From: an uncultured Prevotella sp.
GTDB taxonomy: Bacteria; Bacteroidota; Bacteroidia; Bacteroidales; Bacteroidaceae
DNA length: 64,000 nucleotides
Direction: 5' to 3'
NCBI GenBank assembly: GCA_902495455.1
Contig: CABUXJ010000001.1
Coordinates: 62,001 to 126,000 of the forward strand
Shown: one piece after another, positions 37,101 to 47,950 of the stretch
Numbering within the stretch: position 1 is the first letter of the stretch
Layout of the letters: each line of letters opens with the position of its first letter
Made by a program: the position numbers and the translations under genes
Notes under the pieces: generated by a model
What the model saw: the letters and a program-made list of their open reading frames with translations, nothing else
Databases searched by the model: none
What the model was told of the DNA's origin: nothing

Positions 37101-37374
37101 AAAAATGCGCTGTCAGTAGCCGTCAGTGTAACTGCCTGACTGTCAGTGCGTCCTGAACGAGGCTAAAAATGCGCTATTTTGCGTCGTAGCTCAAAATCCG
37201 CGGTTCGGATGCGAATTAACTATTGTTAAAGTAAACTTTATTCCGAATAAATGCCCGGCGCCGGAAGAGTGACGGGCCACGGCCCTACTTTGATGGTGAC
37301 AACATTATTACCACTCAGGATGTCAGATGAACCAAAAAACTGACGGTAGTGGTGGGCACGTCATAAAATATGAT

Positions 37375-37382
37375 TACCTTTG
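37375..37382 (+). promoter_or_regulatory. -7 element that fixes the start of the YejM-like gene
   Basis: TACCTTTG matches TAnnTTTG. An upstream in-frame ATG (37370) overlaps this box and so cannot be on the message. The first usable start is ATG 37403, about 14 bases after the predicted transcription start. Confidence 0.5.
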
Positions 37383-37402
37383 CACGAAAAGTATGGAATA
37401 AA

Positions 37403-39262
37403 ATGCAAAAAGTCAATTTGAAGCAAAGCATGAAGAAGGGTTTCATGTATTTTACGGCGGCGACAGCTTTGTTTGCCGTCCAGTTGATGTTGTATATGAA
37501 GGGCAGTTCCGTGGCCGAGATGATGGACTTCGGCGGCTGGCTGTTTTTCGTCACGTCGTGTGTCTCGCATGCCGCCTGTCTGGCGATGGTGCCGTTTCTC
37601 GTGCTGTTCACGCCCTTCGGCCTTTTCGGCCGCTACCGGATCGGAGGTGGGCTGATGGCAGTCGGAGTCTCGCTGCTGTCGGTTCTCATCTTCATCAACA
37701 TGCAGGTCTATGACATCTACCGCTTCCACATCAACGGTTTCGTGCTCAACATGATCACGGGCGACGGAGCCGGCGAGATATTCACGTTTGACACGATGCT
37801 CTATGTCAAGGAGATATCTTTCTTCCTCCTGCTTATCGCCGTGTGCGTCGGGCTGTGGGTGGCGGTCCTGTGCTATGGCGACCGCATCCGGCGAGGCATC
37901 GCCTGGCCGGTGATGAGTGTCGTCGTGGGGTGTACGCTCTTCGCCCATGTATACCATATTTATGCCGCTTTCATGCAGAAGTCGTCTGTGACAAAGAGTC
38001 AGCGGCTGATACCATATTATTTTCCCACTACGGCCAATGGATTGATGCTGGCCAACGGATTTACCCCCCCCATTGAAAGTTCAGGTCTGGGAGCATTTGG
38101 CGCAGCCCAGGGTGATATCTGCTATCCGATAGCCCCGCTCAAGACAGAGTCTGTGGAGCATCATCCCAACATCCTGTTCATCCTGCTTGACTCGTGGAAC
38201 AAGCGTTCGCTCACGGCCGAGTGTATGCCCAACGCTTTCCGTTATGCCACGGAGCATGAGTGGTATGACAACCATTTCAGTTGCAGCAACGGAACGCGGA
38301 GCTCCATCTTCGGACTGTTCTTCTCCGTGCCTTCCTACTATTGGGACGTGTTTGAGTCGGGAAAGGTCAGTCCGCTGTTCGTCGACGAACTGCTCCGGCG
38401 GGGCTATCAGTGTCAGGTCTTCCCCGGTGCCCCGATATTTGAGCCGCCATTCCATCGTGTCGTGTTCCAGAACATACCTCATCTCAACGTCTCCACCGAA
38501 GGCAATTCGGCGTGGGAGCGTGACCGCCACCTGACGGACAACTTCCTGACCATGCTCCGTTCGCGCGACAAGTCGTCGGCCAAGCCGTTCTTCTCGTTCC
38601 TCTTCTACGACCTTCCCCACAGTTTCGAGCTGAGCGAAGACAAGCTGAGCCGCTTCCAGCCTTCGTGGAAATATGCCGACTATACCCGTCTGAACAACGA
38701 CACCGACCCCACGGAGTTCTTCAATCTCTATCGGAACACGTGCTATCAGGTCGACCTCATGCTGGCCGACGTGTTCCGTGCACTGGAGGAAGAGGGCGTA
38801 GCCGATAACACCATCGTCGTCATCACCGGCGACCACGGACAGGAATTCAACGAGAACCGGAAGAACTTCTGGGGACACAACGGCAACTTCTCCAAGTGGC
38901 AGGTAGGTATTCCGTTGATATGCAATTTCCCCGGAGAGAACAGTCGCACTGGAAAATTCTCCCACCGCACAACCCACTACGACATCGTTCCAACGGTGAT
39001 GCGCCGCGCCCTCGGTGTGACCAATCCGATTGGAGACTACAGTATGGGTCACACGCTGGACGATACCGTTGCGCGCCGGTGGCATGTGGTGGGCAGCGAA
39101 CTCAACTATGCGTTCATCCTCGATGGCGACACCATCCTCGAAAAGACGGCGGAAGGCGGGCTTGAAGTGACCGACGGAAAGCTCAATCCCGTGGAAGGCT
39201 ATCGCATTGACGTCCGCGGATTTGATGCGGCAGTCAAGAATCTCAACCGCTTCTTGAAGTAG
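37403..39262 (+). CDS. Inner-membrane sulfatase-fold protein, YejM/PbgA-like (DUF3413 type)
   Basis: 619 residues. Five N-terminal membrane helices (about residues 15-195), e.g. FMYFTAATALFAVQLMLYM and ISFFLLLIAVCVGLWVAVL, then a large periplasmic alkaline-phosphatase-like domain. Metal-site segments are present: NILFILLDSWNKRS, NHFSCSNGTRSSIFGLF and VVITGDHGQEFNENRKNFWG. The topology matches YejM, which senses lipid A in Enterobacteria, and also lipoteichoic-acid synthase-like phosphotransferases. A role in envelope lipid or glycan modification is likely; the exact reaction is not. Start chosen from the promoter position. Confidence 0.85.
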   Translation: MQKVNLKQSMKKGFMYFTAATALFAVQLMLYMKGSSVAEMMDFGGWLFFVTSCVSHAACLAMVPFLVLFTPFGLFGRYRIGGGLMAVGVSLLSVLIFINMQVYDIYRFHINGFVLNMITGDGAGEIFTFDTMLYVKEISFFLLLIAVCVGLWVAVLCYGDRIRRGIAWPVMSVVVGCTLFAHVYHIYAAFMQKSSVTKSQRLIPYYFPTTANGLMLANGFTPPIESSGLGAFGAAQGDICYPIAPLKTESVEHHPNILFILLDSWNKRSLTAECMPNAFRYATEHEWYDNHFSCSNGTRSSIFGLFFSVPSYYWDVFESGKVSPLFVDELLRRGYQCQVFPGAPIFEPPFHRVVFQNIPHLNVSTEGNSAWERDRHLTDNFLTMLRSRDKSSAKPFFSFLFYDLPHSFELSEDKLSRFQPSWKYADYTRLNNDTDPTEFFNLYRNTCYQVDLMLADVFRALEEEGVADNTIVVITGDHGQEFNENRKNFWGHNGNFSKWQVGIPLICNFPGENSRTGKFSHRTTHYDIVPTVMRRALGVTNPIGDYSMGHTLDDTVARRWHVVGSELNYAFILDGDTILEKTAEGGLEVTDGKLNPVEGYRIDVRGFDAAVKNLNRFLK

Positions 39263-39314
39263 GGCGGGGCGTAGCGGCCGCAAAAGGCGCAATCAAACGC
39301 TATCAGAACGTGAT

Positions 39315-39410
39315 CAAACGCAAAGGCCGCAAAGACGCGAAGACAAAAATCACAGGCACGCCCTGTGTTTCGGATTAGTTGTCTTCGCGTCTTTGCGGTC
39401 TTTGCGTTTG
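39315..39410. repeat. Inverted repeat between the YejM-like gene and ruvA
   Basis: Arms 39315-39346 and 39379-39410 (32 bases, one mismatch) read CAAACGCAAAGGCCGCAAAG ... and its complement, with a 32-base loop. Flanking fragments (GGCGCAATCAAACGC at about 39287, GCGCCTTTGCGCCCTTTGCG at about 39440) extend the symmetry loosely. Nothing else in the 39263-39576 gap. Confidence 0.8.
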
Positions 39411-39576
39411 GTTGTTCCCTTAGCATTTGTTTATATCTTGCGCCTTTGCGCCCTTTGCGTTTGGCCCCGTCGTGTATGACATTATCTTTTTTCGACATGT
39501 TCTTCGTGCGCGATACAATAAAATGGCAGGATGTGGCGTTAATGAATATGTATATATACGAAAACTGATTTAAAGG

Positions 39577-40179
39577 ATGATAGAATACATCAGAGGTTCT
39601 TTGACTGAGCTTACGCCTGCTCTGGCCACGGTTGAGGCCGGCGGAGTGGGCTACGGTCTGAACATCTCGCTCAACACATACAGTGCCATACAGGGCAAAA
39701 CGGAAGTCCGGTTGTATGTCTACGAGGCTATACGCGAGGACGCCCACGTGCTCTACGGGTTTGTCAACCGCAAGGAGCGCGAGCTCTTCCAGTTGCTCAT
39801 CAGTGTCTCCGGAGTGGGGACCAACACGGCCCGCATGGTGCTCTCGTCGCTCAGTCCGGCCGAACTTTGCAACTGCATATCCACCGGCAACGAACGCGTG
39901 ATAAAGTCCATCAAAGGCATCGGACTCAAGACGGCGCAGCGCATCATAGTCGACCTGCGCGACAAAATCGTGGCGCTGGGCATCGCCGAGGAAATCCCGG
40001 CGGGCGGAGCGGTGGCCGCTCCGGTCAACAACGCCGTCAAGGACGAGGCCGTCAGCGCGCTGACCATGCTCGGTTTCGCGCCCGCACCGTCCCAAAAGGT
40101 CGTCGTGCAGATACTCACCGAGCAGCCCGACGCACCGGTCGAGGTGGTCGTAAAGCTGGCGCTGAAACAGATAAAATAA
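39577..40179 (+). CDS. ruvA: Holliday junction branch-migration protein RuvA
   Basis: 200 residues, the usual length. Binds four-way DNA junctions and loads RuvB. Domain I: MIEYIRGSLTELTPALATVE. Domain II helix-hairpin-helix motifs: LISVSGVGTNTARMVLSSLS and IKSIKGIGLKTAQRIIVDLR. Domain III (about 150-200): AVSALTMLGFAP, for RuvB contact. ruvB is not adjacent. Seventy bases upstream of sprA on the same strand; ruvA-sprA adjacency is common in Bacteroidota. Confidence 0.96.
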   Translation: MIEYIRGSLTELTPALATVEAGGVGYGLNISLNTYSAIQGKTEVRLYVYEAIREDAHVLYGFVNRKERELFQLLISVSGVGTNTARMVLSSLSPAELCNCISTGNERVIKSIKGIGLKTAQRIIVDLRDKIVALGIAEEIPAGGAVAAPVNNAVKDEAVSALTMLGFAPAPSQKVVVQILTEQPDAPVEVVVKLALKQIK

Positions 40180-40249
40180 GTGCCTGTCGCAGTCGACGGA
40201 CGGTCGGATGATACCGCCGCGGTTTCGGACACAGACGGCAATCAAGCTA

Positions 40250-43200
40250 ATGAAGGACAAGAAGAGACCCATATATAATATGTATAATGCTGGTGGCGAG
40301 AGGCGCAAGGCGTCTTTTGTCACTCGTCTCGTGTCCGCCGTCTTCCGCCGTCAGTCCCGCCGTATGGTTTGCGACCGGCTACTGTCTCCCCGTACGCTTC
40401 TTTTTGCAACATTGTTTTCCGGTGTCTTTGCCTTAGCCGTGCCTTTGCATGACGACAACGATCCCGTCAAGAAGCCCGCGCCGAAGGCTCAGCCGACACT
40501 GACCGCTGTCGACGAGACCATACCGGACTCGCTTCTCCATCCCCGCTGGCGCATACAGAAGACCGCGCCGATGCTCACCGAAGACCTCGACTCGTCCGCC
40601 ATCGACCTCCACATGCCTGAGAACATCCGGCAGGAGGCCGTCTACGACGATTCGCTCAATGTCTATTTCATCGGTTCGAAGATTGGCGATTCCTATCTGA
40701 ACGCGCCTGTCATGATGACGCCCGAGGAGTATCGACGCTGGAGCGAGCGCCGCGCCATGCAGGAGTTTTTCCGCAAGAAGGACGCCGAAAACGTGGCCGC
40801 GAAAGGCAAGGAAAAGTTCGACTTCTCCGACATGAAGTTCGACCTCGGACCGGCGGAAAAGATTTTCGGCCCCGGCGGTGTGCGCATCAAGACCCAGGGA
40901 ACGGCCGAGCTGAAACTGGGAGCGACGCTCAACAAGATAGACAACCCCTCGTTGCCCATCCGCAACAGGAAGACGACGGCCTTTGACTTTGACGAGAAGA
41001 TCAATCTGAACCTCAACGGAAAGGTCGGCGACAAGGTCAACATGAACCTCAACTACAACACCGACGCCACGTTTGACGTCGATTCCAAGAACCTCAAACT
41101 GACATACGAAGGCAAGGAGGACGAAATCATAAAGCTGGTGGAGGCCGGAAACATCACTTTCCCATCCAATTCGTCGCTCATTCAGGGTGCCACGTCGCTC
41201 TTCGGCGTGCGCACCGACATGCAGTTCGGCAAGCTCAAGCTCCAGGCCGTGCTCTCCCAGAAGAACTCCACGTCGAAGAGCGTGTCCTCAAAGGGCGGCA
41301 CCCAGCTGACGCCGTTTGAGATAGACGCTGCCGACTATGAGGAAAACCGCCACTTCTTCCTTGCCCACTATTTCCGTGAGCGATACGACCGCGCAATGTC
41401 GACGCTGCCCAACGTGATGACCGGAGTCAAGATTACACGTGTGGAGGTGTGGGTAACCAACAAGACCGGGACGACCAGCAACACCCGCAACATCGTCGCT
41501 TTGGCCGATCTCGGCGAGGGCAGGAATGTGCGGCTGCCTTTGTGGGGTGGCAACGGTGACGTAGCGCCGAGCAACGGAGCCAACAGTGAGTATTCGGCGA
41601 TGACCACCGAATATGCCGCCGCGCGCAACATTGACCAGACCAACACCGTCCTTGACGCCATCAGCGGCTTCACGGGAGCCGTCGACTACGAGAAACTGCA
41701 GAGTGCGCGACTGCTCAATTCGTCGGAATATACGGTCAACACGTCGCTCGGTTACATATCTTTGAAGTCTTCGTTGCAGAGCGACCAGGTGCTCGCCGTA
41801 GCCTTTGAGTACACCCTCGGCGGCCAGACCTATCAGGTGGGAGAGTTCGCTTCGGACAACACCAACACCAACGAGGCTCTCTTTGTCAAAGCTCTGAAGA
41901 ACACGAACAACAGTCCGCAGATGGCCAACTGGCGCCTGATGATGAAGAATGTCTACTATTTGGCTACGTCGGTGGAGAAGACAAAGTTCCGCCTCGATGT
42001 CAAATATCTCAGCGATACCACCGGTGTCGCCCTCTCTTATCTGCCCGAACCGCAGGTCAAGGACCGCATGCTCATCCGCGTGTTGGGTGCCGATAGGCTG
42101 GACAACAATAACAAAGCCAATCCCAACGGCTATTTCGACTTTGTCGAGGGTTACACCGTCAGCAACGGACGGGTGTTCTTCCCGGCTGCCGAACCGTTCG
42201 GAGCTTATCTGAAGAACTATCTCGTCCGCGCAGGAATAGACGGGGCGACGGCCGACAAATATGCCTTCACGGAACTCTATGACACGACCAAGACGGCCGC
42301 CAAACAGGTGGCGGAGAAGGATAAGTTTGTGCTTACGGGACAGTTTAAGGGTACATCCGCCAACGTCATATCGCTCGGCGCATACGACGTGCCGCAGGGT
42401 TCGGTCGTCGTGACGGCCGGCGGTGTCGTGCTCAGCGAAGGCTCCGACTACACCGTCGACTATTCTGCCGGCGAGGTGACCATTCTCAACCAGAGCATCA
42501 TCGACGCCGGAACCTCCGTCAACGTCAGTCTCGAGAGCAACTCCAACTACGGCATGATGCGCAAGACGATGATGGGACTCAACTGGGAATACGACTTCTC
42601 GAAGAACTTCCAGATAAGCGGAACGTTCCAGCATCTGCGCGAACAGGCCCTGACTTCAAAGGTGACGATGGGTTCCGAACCGCTGAACAACTTCCTGTGG
42701 GGTGTCAATCTCAACTGGAAGAAGGAGAGCCAGTGGCTCACCAACATGCTCGACAAGATACCGTTCCTCCATTGCACCCAGCCGTCGCAGATCTCGCTGA
42801 CCACCGAATTCGCACAACTCATAGCCGGACAGGCCGGCGGCACGCAGGACAACGCATCCTATATCGACGATTTCGAGAACACCAAGAGCGGCATCGACGT
42901 GTCGGAACCGAAGTCGTGGGTGCTCTCCAGTGTCCCGTCGATGTTTCCCGAGTCTTCCGACAAGGAGGGACTGAGCAGCGGTTACAACCGTTCGCTGCTC
43001 GCCTGGTACACCATTGACCCGCTGTTCACGTACAAGAGCAGCTCGCTGACGCCCGGACACATCAAGAGCGACCTCAATCAGCTGTCCAATCACTATGTCC
43101 GCGAGGTCTACGTGAGCGAGCTTTATCCCAACCGCGACCAGAGTACGTACAACGGCGCGACATCTACGTTGCCCATACTGAACCTTGCCTACTATCCCGA

Positions 43201-46200
43201 AGAGCGCGGCCCGTATAACTTCTCGACCGACATGAGCGCCGACGGACGCCTCCTTAACCCGTCGGGAAAGTGGGGCGGCATGATGCGTAAGCTGGACACG
43301 AACGACTTTGAGACCGCCAACATCGAGTATCTAGAGTTCTGGATGCTCGACCCGTTCATCTATTCGCGTGAGAACGGCGATGCCTCGGCATACGGCGGCG
43401 ACCTCTACATCAACCTCGGAGAAGTCAGCGAGGACGTGCTGAGAGACGGAAAGAAGTTCTACGAGAGCGGCATGCCGGTGGACGGAAGTAATAGTTTCAC
43501 CACCACGCAGTGGGGAAAGGTGCCTGTTCAGGCCACCCAGACCTACGCCTTTGCCACCACTTCCGGCGCGCGGGAACGTCAGGACGTCGGTCTCAACGGT
43601 CTCAACGACGAGGAAGAGCGTGCCTACTATCCCGAATTTTATAACTTTGCGCAGACCATCACCAACGACAGCGTGCGCAACGCATGGCTTGCCGACCCGG
43701 CCAACGACAACTACCGGTATTTCCGCGGCAGCGAACTGGACAACCGCCAGGCCACCATCTTGGAGCGATATAAGCGCATCAACAATCCGCAGGGCAACTC
43801 GCCGGACAACAACGGCAACGGCGAAGGCTACGACACGTCCTACAAGACCATGCCCGATGTGGAGGATATAAACCAGGACTACACCCTCAACGAGTATGAG
43901 CGTTACTACCAGTATCATGTGAGCATACGTCCGGAGGACATCAACGAGAACAACATCGGCAACAACTTCATCACCGACATCCGCACCTACGAGGCCCACT
44001 TGCGCAACGGCAAGCGTGAGACGGTCAACTGGTATAAGTTCCGCATACCGCTCAACACGGCCGATAAGGAGCGCATCGGCTCCATCAGCGACTTCTCGTC
44101 GATACGCTTCATGCGAATGTTCCTCACTCAGTTCCAGCGTCCCATCGTTCTCCGTTTCGGCAGTCTTGACCTCGTCCGCGGCGAATGGCGCCAGTATGAG
44201 CACGACCTGAGCAACAACACGTCCGCCAATACGGGCTCGCTTGAGGTCAGCGCGGTCAACATCGAGGAGTACAACGACAAGCGTCCGGTCAACTACGTGC
44301 TGCCCCCGGGCATCACCCGCGTCACCGACCCGTCGCAGCAGCAGCTCGTCGAGAGCAACGAACAGGCCATGAACCTCACCGTCAAGAACCTTTCGCGCAA
44401 CGAGGCGAGGGCGGTCTACAAGAACACCACGCTCGACCTGCGCCAGTACAAGCGTTTGCAGCTGTTCGTCCACGCCAACGCCATGCAGCAGAACACGACC
44501 AACCTGCAGAACGACCAGCTGGCCGTCTTCATCCGCTTGGGCAACGACTACAAGAACAACTACTACGAATATGAAATCCCTCTGAAGCTCACGTCGGAGG
44601 GACAGTATGACAAATATTCCACCGAGGCATGCCGGTTGGTATGGCCGGAGGACAATATGCTGGACATAGACATGTCCGTCTTCACCGCTCTGAAGAAGGC
44701 ACGCAACAAAGCCCGCGCTGCCGGAGGGGCATCGTTCACCACTCTTTATTCCGAATATGACGCCAACCGGCCGAACAACCGTATCAGCATCATGGGTAAT
44801 CCGTCGCTTGGCGAGGTACGCACGATGATGATCGGTGTGCGTAACGTCTCCTCGACGGTCAAGTCGGGAGAGGTCTGGGTCAACGAACTCCGTCTGCTGG
44901 AGTTCAACAACAAGGGCGGCTGGGCTGCTTCGGGTGCGCTCAACATGCAGCTCTCCGACTTCGGTTCGGTCAATCTCACGGGCCGCATGATGACCGAGGG
45001 CTTTGGCGGATTAGAGGAAGGACTGGCCCAGCGCAGCACCGACGACTACAAGACATACAGCCTCACGACCAACCTCGAGCTTGGAAAGTTCTTCCCCGAC
45101 AAGGCCAAGGTCTCCATTCCGTTCTACTATTCTGTGACGAAAGAGGAGACGCGACCAAAGTATAACCCGCTCGACACGGACATGGAACTTGACGACGCCC
45201 TTGAGTCGGCCTTCGACAAGCACGAGCGCGACTCCATCGAATCCATCGCCGTGACCAAGAAGACCAGCACCAATCTGGCTTTCTCCAACGTCAATGTCGG
45301 CATCCGGACCAAGCGCCACCCTATGCCTTATGACCCGGGCAACTTCTCGTTCAGCTACAGCCACTCCCACAACAACACGTCGGGAGAGACCACCGTCTAC
45401 GAAAAGGAAGACCAGTGGCGCGGCTCCATCAACTACAGCTATACCCCGGTCTACAAGACTTACGAGCCTTTCAAGAAGCTGAAGGGCAAGAGCAAGTGGC
45501 TCGGGCTGCCCAAAGCGATTGGCATTAACTATCTCCCGCAGAACATATCGTTCAACAGTGAGATGATACGCAACTACTACGAGCTGCAGGAGCGTGACGT
45601 CGACGCCTCGGGAGGCTCGCAGCTTCCGCTGACGTTCAACTCCCAGTTCCTCTGGAACCGCGACTTCTCCATCCGCTGGGACCTGACAAAGAATCTCCAC
45701 ATGAACTTCCAGTCGGCCACCCACGCCGAGATAGAGGAACCATACGTGCCGGTCAACAAGGACCTCTATCCCGACCAGTATAAGGTCTGGAAGGACTCCG
45801 TATGGCAGTCGATCAAGGACCTCGGCCGTCCGTTGGACTATCAGCAGACGTTCACGGCGTCTTATCAGTTGCCGCTCAACAAGCTCCCCATCTTCGACTG
45901 GCTCAATGCCGACGCCAACTACACGGGCACCTACTCGTGGATGCGCGGCACGGAGCTGGACGACGGCACGTCGCTCGGCAACACCATCTCCAACAACCGC
46001 AACATCACCGTCAACTCCACGCTCAACATGGAGACGCTCTACAACCATATACCCTTCCTCAAGAAGGCCAACGAGCGTTTCAACAAGAAGAATACGACGA
46101 CCACCAAAAAACTGCCGCCGGCACGCAAACCGGGCAAACCCGCCGCCGGCAAGTCCGGAAAACCCGGCGAACCGCAGGACGGCAAGGAGGACAAGAAGCA

Positions 46201-47950
46201 GCAGGCGGAGCTCCCGAAGAACAGGAACACCTATCAGCGCGAGATCACCCTCCGTCCCGACACGACCGTCACCGTGGCCCACAACAAGAAGAGCCGCCGC
46301 CTCGTCGTGACGGCAAAGACCAAGGACGGACGTTCATACAACGTGAAATATAAGGTCATCGATGACAACAAGATACTCATCAAGAACCTCGACACGGTCA
46401 AGATCAAGCTCAGCGTGATGCCGAAGAAACCCGTTGACAAGGAGTGGTGGTATCGTCCGGCCCAGTCGGTGGCCCGCTTCCTGATGATGGTGCGCAACGT
46501 GAGCGTCACCTACCGCAACCAGTACGCCATGACCCTGCCGGGCTTCATGCCCAACATCGGCGATGCCTTCGGCCAGCGCACGGGTGGCGGCATGGCTCCG
46601 GGACTGGACTTCGCCTTCGGTCTCACGGGCGACAGCTATCTGCAGAAGGCCTACGACCGCGGATGGCTCATGTGCAACGACAGTGTGGCCACGCCGGCAT
46701 CGACCACGAGCAGCGAGGACCTGCAGGTCCGCATGACGCTCGAACCCATCCGTGACCTCAAGATAGACCTCAACGCCAGCCGCACGGTCAACAACTCGCG
46801 GAGCATCCAGTACATGTATTCCGACATGCCGACCACCCAAAGCGGTTCGTTCACGATGACGACCATCAGTCTCAAGAGCGCCCTTGAGGGCATGGGTGAC
46901 GCCAACAACGGCTACGCCTCCAAGTCGTTCACACGCTTCTGCGAGTCCATCGACGGCTTCCGCGAGCGTGTCCAGGCCCGCTATGCCGGAACACGATACC
47001 CGCAGGGCATGACCGATGCCAACGGTGTCAGCGTCGGCGGAGCGCAGTATAATCCGGAGCTGGGACAGGTCGGCAAATACAGTGCCGACGTGCTCATCCC
47101 CGCTTTCCTCTCGGCCTACACCTCCGGTGCGGGCTCGTCGCTCGACATCTTTCCCACGCTGAAGCGCATGCTCCCCAACTGGACCGTCAAATACAGCGGT
47201 CTGGGCCGTCTTCCGTGGCTGCGCGACCACTTCAAGAGCGTCAACCTGAACCACGCCTACAAGAGCGTCTTTGCCGTCGGTAGCTACGCCACATACAGCA
47301 CCTACTATGAGTATATGGACGGTCTGGGCTTCATCAGCGACGTCACCACGGGCAACCCCGTGCCCAGCAGCATGTACAACGTGAGCACGGTCAGCATCAA
47401 CGAGGCCTTCTCACCGCTCCTCGGCATCGACTTCACGCTCCAGAACAACCTCACCTGCAAGGTGGAATATCGCACCACGCGCGTGCTCAACCTCAGCATG
47501 ACCAGTGTTCAGATCAACGAGGCGCTGAGCAAGGACTGGGTGGTCGGCATCGGATATAAGATCAACAACTTCCGTCTCTTCGGCGGCACGGCGTCGCGCA
47601 AGATAAAGAAGGCGCAGCGTGGACGTGGCCGTAACGCCGCCGACTCCAAGGCGACCACCACCACGACGACCTCCCGTGGCGGAGTCAACCACGACCTCAA
47701 CCTCCGTCTCGACCTGTCCCTGCGCAAGCAGGCGGCCATCACCCGCGACATAGCCACCGTCACCAGTTCGGCCAGCAGCGGCAACACGGCGTTCAAGATG
47801 TCGTTCATGGCTGACTACACGCTTTCCCGACTGCTCACCGTCAGTGCCTATTACGACCGTCAGACCAACACCCCGTTGCTCTCCAGCAGCAGCTATCCGA
47901 CGACCACCCAGGACTTCGGTCTCTCGCTGAAGTTCTCGCTGACGAGATGA
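40250..47950 (+). CDS. sprA: SprA (Sov), outer-membrane translocon of the type IX secretion system
   Basis: About 2566 residues, among the largest bacterial barrels (36 strands). It forms the pore through which T9SS cargo crosses the outer membrane. After a hydrophobic leader (LLFATLFSGVFALAVP) come the family segments: NVYFIGSKIGDSYLNAP, IRIKTQGTAELKLGATLNK, FDFDEKINLNLNGKVGDKVN, NASYIDDFENTKSGIDVS, DINQDYTLNEYERYYQYHVS, and many repeats ending TLQNNLTCKVEYRTTRVLN. A Pro/Lys linker (PPARKPGKPAAGKSGKPGE, about 1960) is seen. Start uncertain: ATG 40250 (MKDKKRPIYN) or 40280; the ATG at 40208 is less likely. It supports the reading of secreted tails at 1305 and 4311 as T9SS signals. Confidence 0.95.
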   Translation: MKDKKRPIYNMYNAGGERRKASFVTRLVSAVFRRQSRRMVCDRLLSPRTLLFATLFSGVFALAVPLHDDNDPVKKPAPKAQPTLTAVDETIPDSLLHPRWRIQKTAPMLTEDLDSSAIDLHMPENIRQEAVYDDSLNVYFIGSKIGDSYLNAPVMMTPEEYRRWSERRAMQEFFRKKDAENVAAKGKEKFDFSDMKFDLGPAEKIFGPGGVRIKTQGTAELKLGATLNKIDNPSLPIRNRKTTAFDFDEKINLNLNGKVGDKVNMNLNYNTDATFDVDSKNLKLTYEGKEDEIIKLVEAGNITFPSNSSLIQGATSLFGVRTDMQFGKLKLQAVLSQKNSTSKSVSSKGGTQLTPFEIDAADYEENRHFFLAHYFRERYDRAMSTLPNVMTGVKITRVEVWVTNKTGTTSNTRNIVALADLGEGRNVRLPLWGGNGDVAPSNGANSEYSAMTTEYAAARNIDQTNTVLDAISGFTGAVDYEKLQSARLLNSSEYTVNTSLGYISLKSSLQSDQVLAVAFEYTLGGQTYQVGEFASDNTNTNEALFVKALKNTNNSPQMANWRLMMKNVYYLATSVEKTKFRLDVKYLSDTTGVALSYLPEPQVKDRMLIRVLGADRLDNNNKANPNGYFDFVEGYTVSNGRVFFPAAEPFGAYLKNYLVRAGIDGATADKYAFTELYDTTKTAAKQVAEKDKFVLTGQFKGTSANVISLGAYDVPQGSVVVTAGGVVLSEGSDYTVDYSAGEVTILNQSIIDAGTSVNVSLESNSNYGMMRKTMMGLNWEYDFSKNFQISGTFQHLREQALTSKVTMGSEPLNNFLWGVNLNWKKESQWLTNMLDKIPFLHCTQPSQISLTTEFAQLIAGQAGGTQDNASYIDDFENTKSGIDVSEPKSWVLSSVPSMFPESSDKEGLSSGYNRSLLAWYTIDPLFTYKSSSLTPGHIKSDLNQLSNHYVREVYVSELYPNRDQSTYNGATSTLPILNLAYYPEERGPYNFSTDMSADGRLLNPSGKWGGMMRKLDTNDFETANIEYLEFWMLDPFIYSRENGDASAYGGDLYINLGEVSEDVLRDGKKFYESGMPVDGSNSFTTTQWGKVPVQATQTYAFATTSGARERQDVGLNGLNDEEERAYYPEFYNFAQTITNDSVRNAWLADPANDNYRYFRGSELDNRQATILERYKRINNPQGNSPDNNGNGEGYDTSYKTMPDVEDINQDYTLNEYERYYQYHVSIRPEDINENNIGNNFITDIRTYEAHLRNGKRETVNWYKFRIPLNTADKERIGSISDFSSIRFMRMFLTQFQRPIVLRFGSLDLVRGEWRQYEHDLSNNTSANTGSLEVSAVNIEEYNDKRPVNYVLPPGITRVTDPSQQQLVESNEQAMNLTVKNLSRNEARAVYKNTTLDLRQYKRLQLFVHANAMQQNTTNLQNDQLAVFIRLGNDYKNNYYEYEIPLKLTSEGQYDKYSTEACRLVWPEDNMLDIDMSVFTALKKARNKARAAGGASFTTLYSEYDANRPNNRISIMGNPSLGEVRTMMIGVRNVSSTVKSGEVWVNELRLLEFNNKGGWAASGALNMQLSDFGSVNLTGRMMTEGFGGLEEGLAQRSTDDYKTYSLTTNLELGKFFPDKAKVSIPFYYSVTKEETRPKYNPLDTDMELDDALESAFDKHERDSIESIAVTKKTSTNLAFSNVNVGIRTKRHPMPYDPGNFSFSYSHSHNNTSGETTVYEKEDQWRGSINYSYTPVYKTYEPFKKLKGKSKWLGLPKAIGINYLPQNISFNSEMIRNYYELQERDVDASGGSQLPLTFNSQFLWNRDFSIRWDLTKNLHMNFQSATHAEIEEPYVPVNKDLYPDQYKVWKDSVWQSIKDLGRPLDYQQTFTASYQLPLNKLPIFDWLNADANYTGTYSWMRGTELDDGTSLGNTISNNRNITVNSTLNMETLYNHIPFLKKANERFNKKNTTTTKKLPPARKPGKPAAGKSGKPGEPQDGKEDKKQQAELPKNRNTYQREITLRPDTTVTVAHNKKSRRLVVTAKTKDGRSYNVKYKVIDDNKILIKNLDTVKIKLSVMPKKPVDKEWWYRPAQSVARFLMMVRNVSVTYRNQYAMTLPGFMPNIGDAFGQRTGGGMAPGLDFAFGLTGDSYLQKAYDRGWLMCNDSVATPASTTSSEDLQVRMTLEPIRDLKIDLNASRTVNNSRSIQYMYSDMPTTQSGSFTMTTISLKSALEGMGDANNGYASKSFTRFCESIDGFRERVQARYAGTRYPQGMTDANGVSVGGAQYNPELGQVGKYSADVLIPAFLSAYTSGAGSSLDIFPTLKRMLPNWTVKYSGLGRLPWLRDHFKSVNLNHAYKSVFAVGSYATYSTYYEYMDGLGFISDVTTGNPVPSSMYNVSTVSINEAFSPLLGIDFTLQNNLTCKVEYRTTRVLNLSMTSVQINEALSKDWVVGIGYKINNFRLFGGTASRKIKKAQRGRGRNAADSKATTTTTTSRGGVNHDLNLRLDLSLRKQAAITRDIATVTSSASSGNTAFKMSFMADYTLSRLLTVSAYYDRQTNTPLLSSSSYPTTTQDFGLSLKFSLTR

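Noticed and set aside
41288..44473. Long minus-strand open frames within sprA (to 448 codons)
   Set aside because: sprA is intact across the region; the antisense frames arise from its codon usage.
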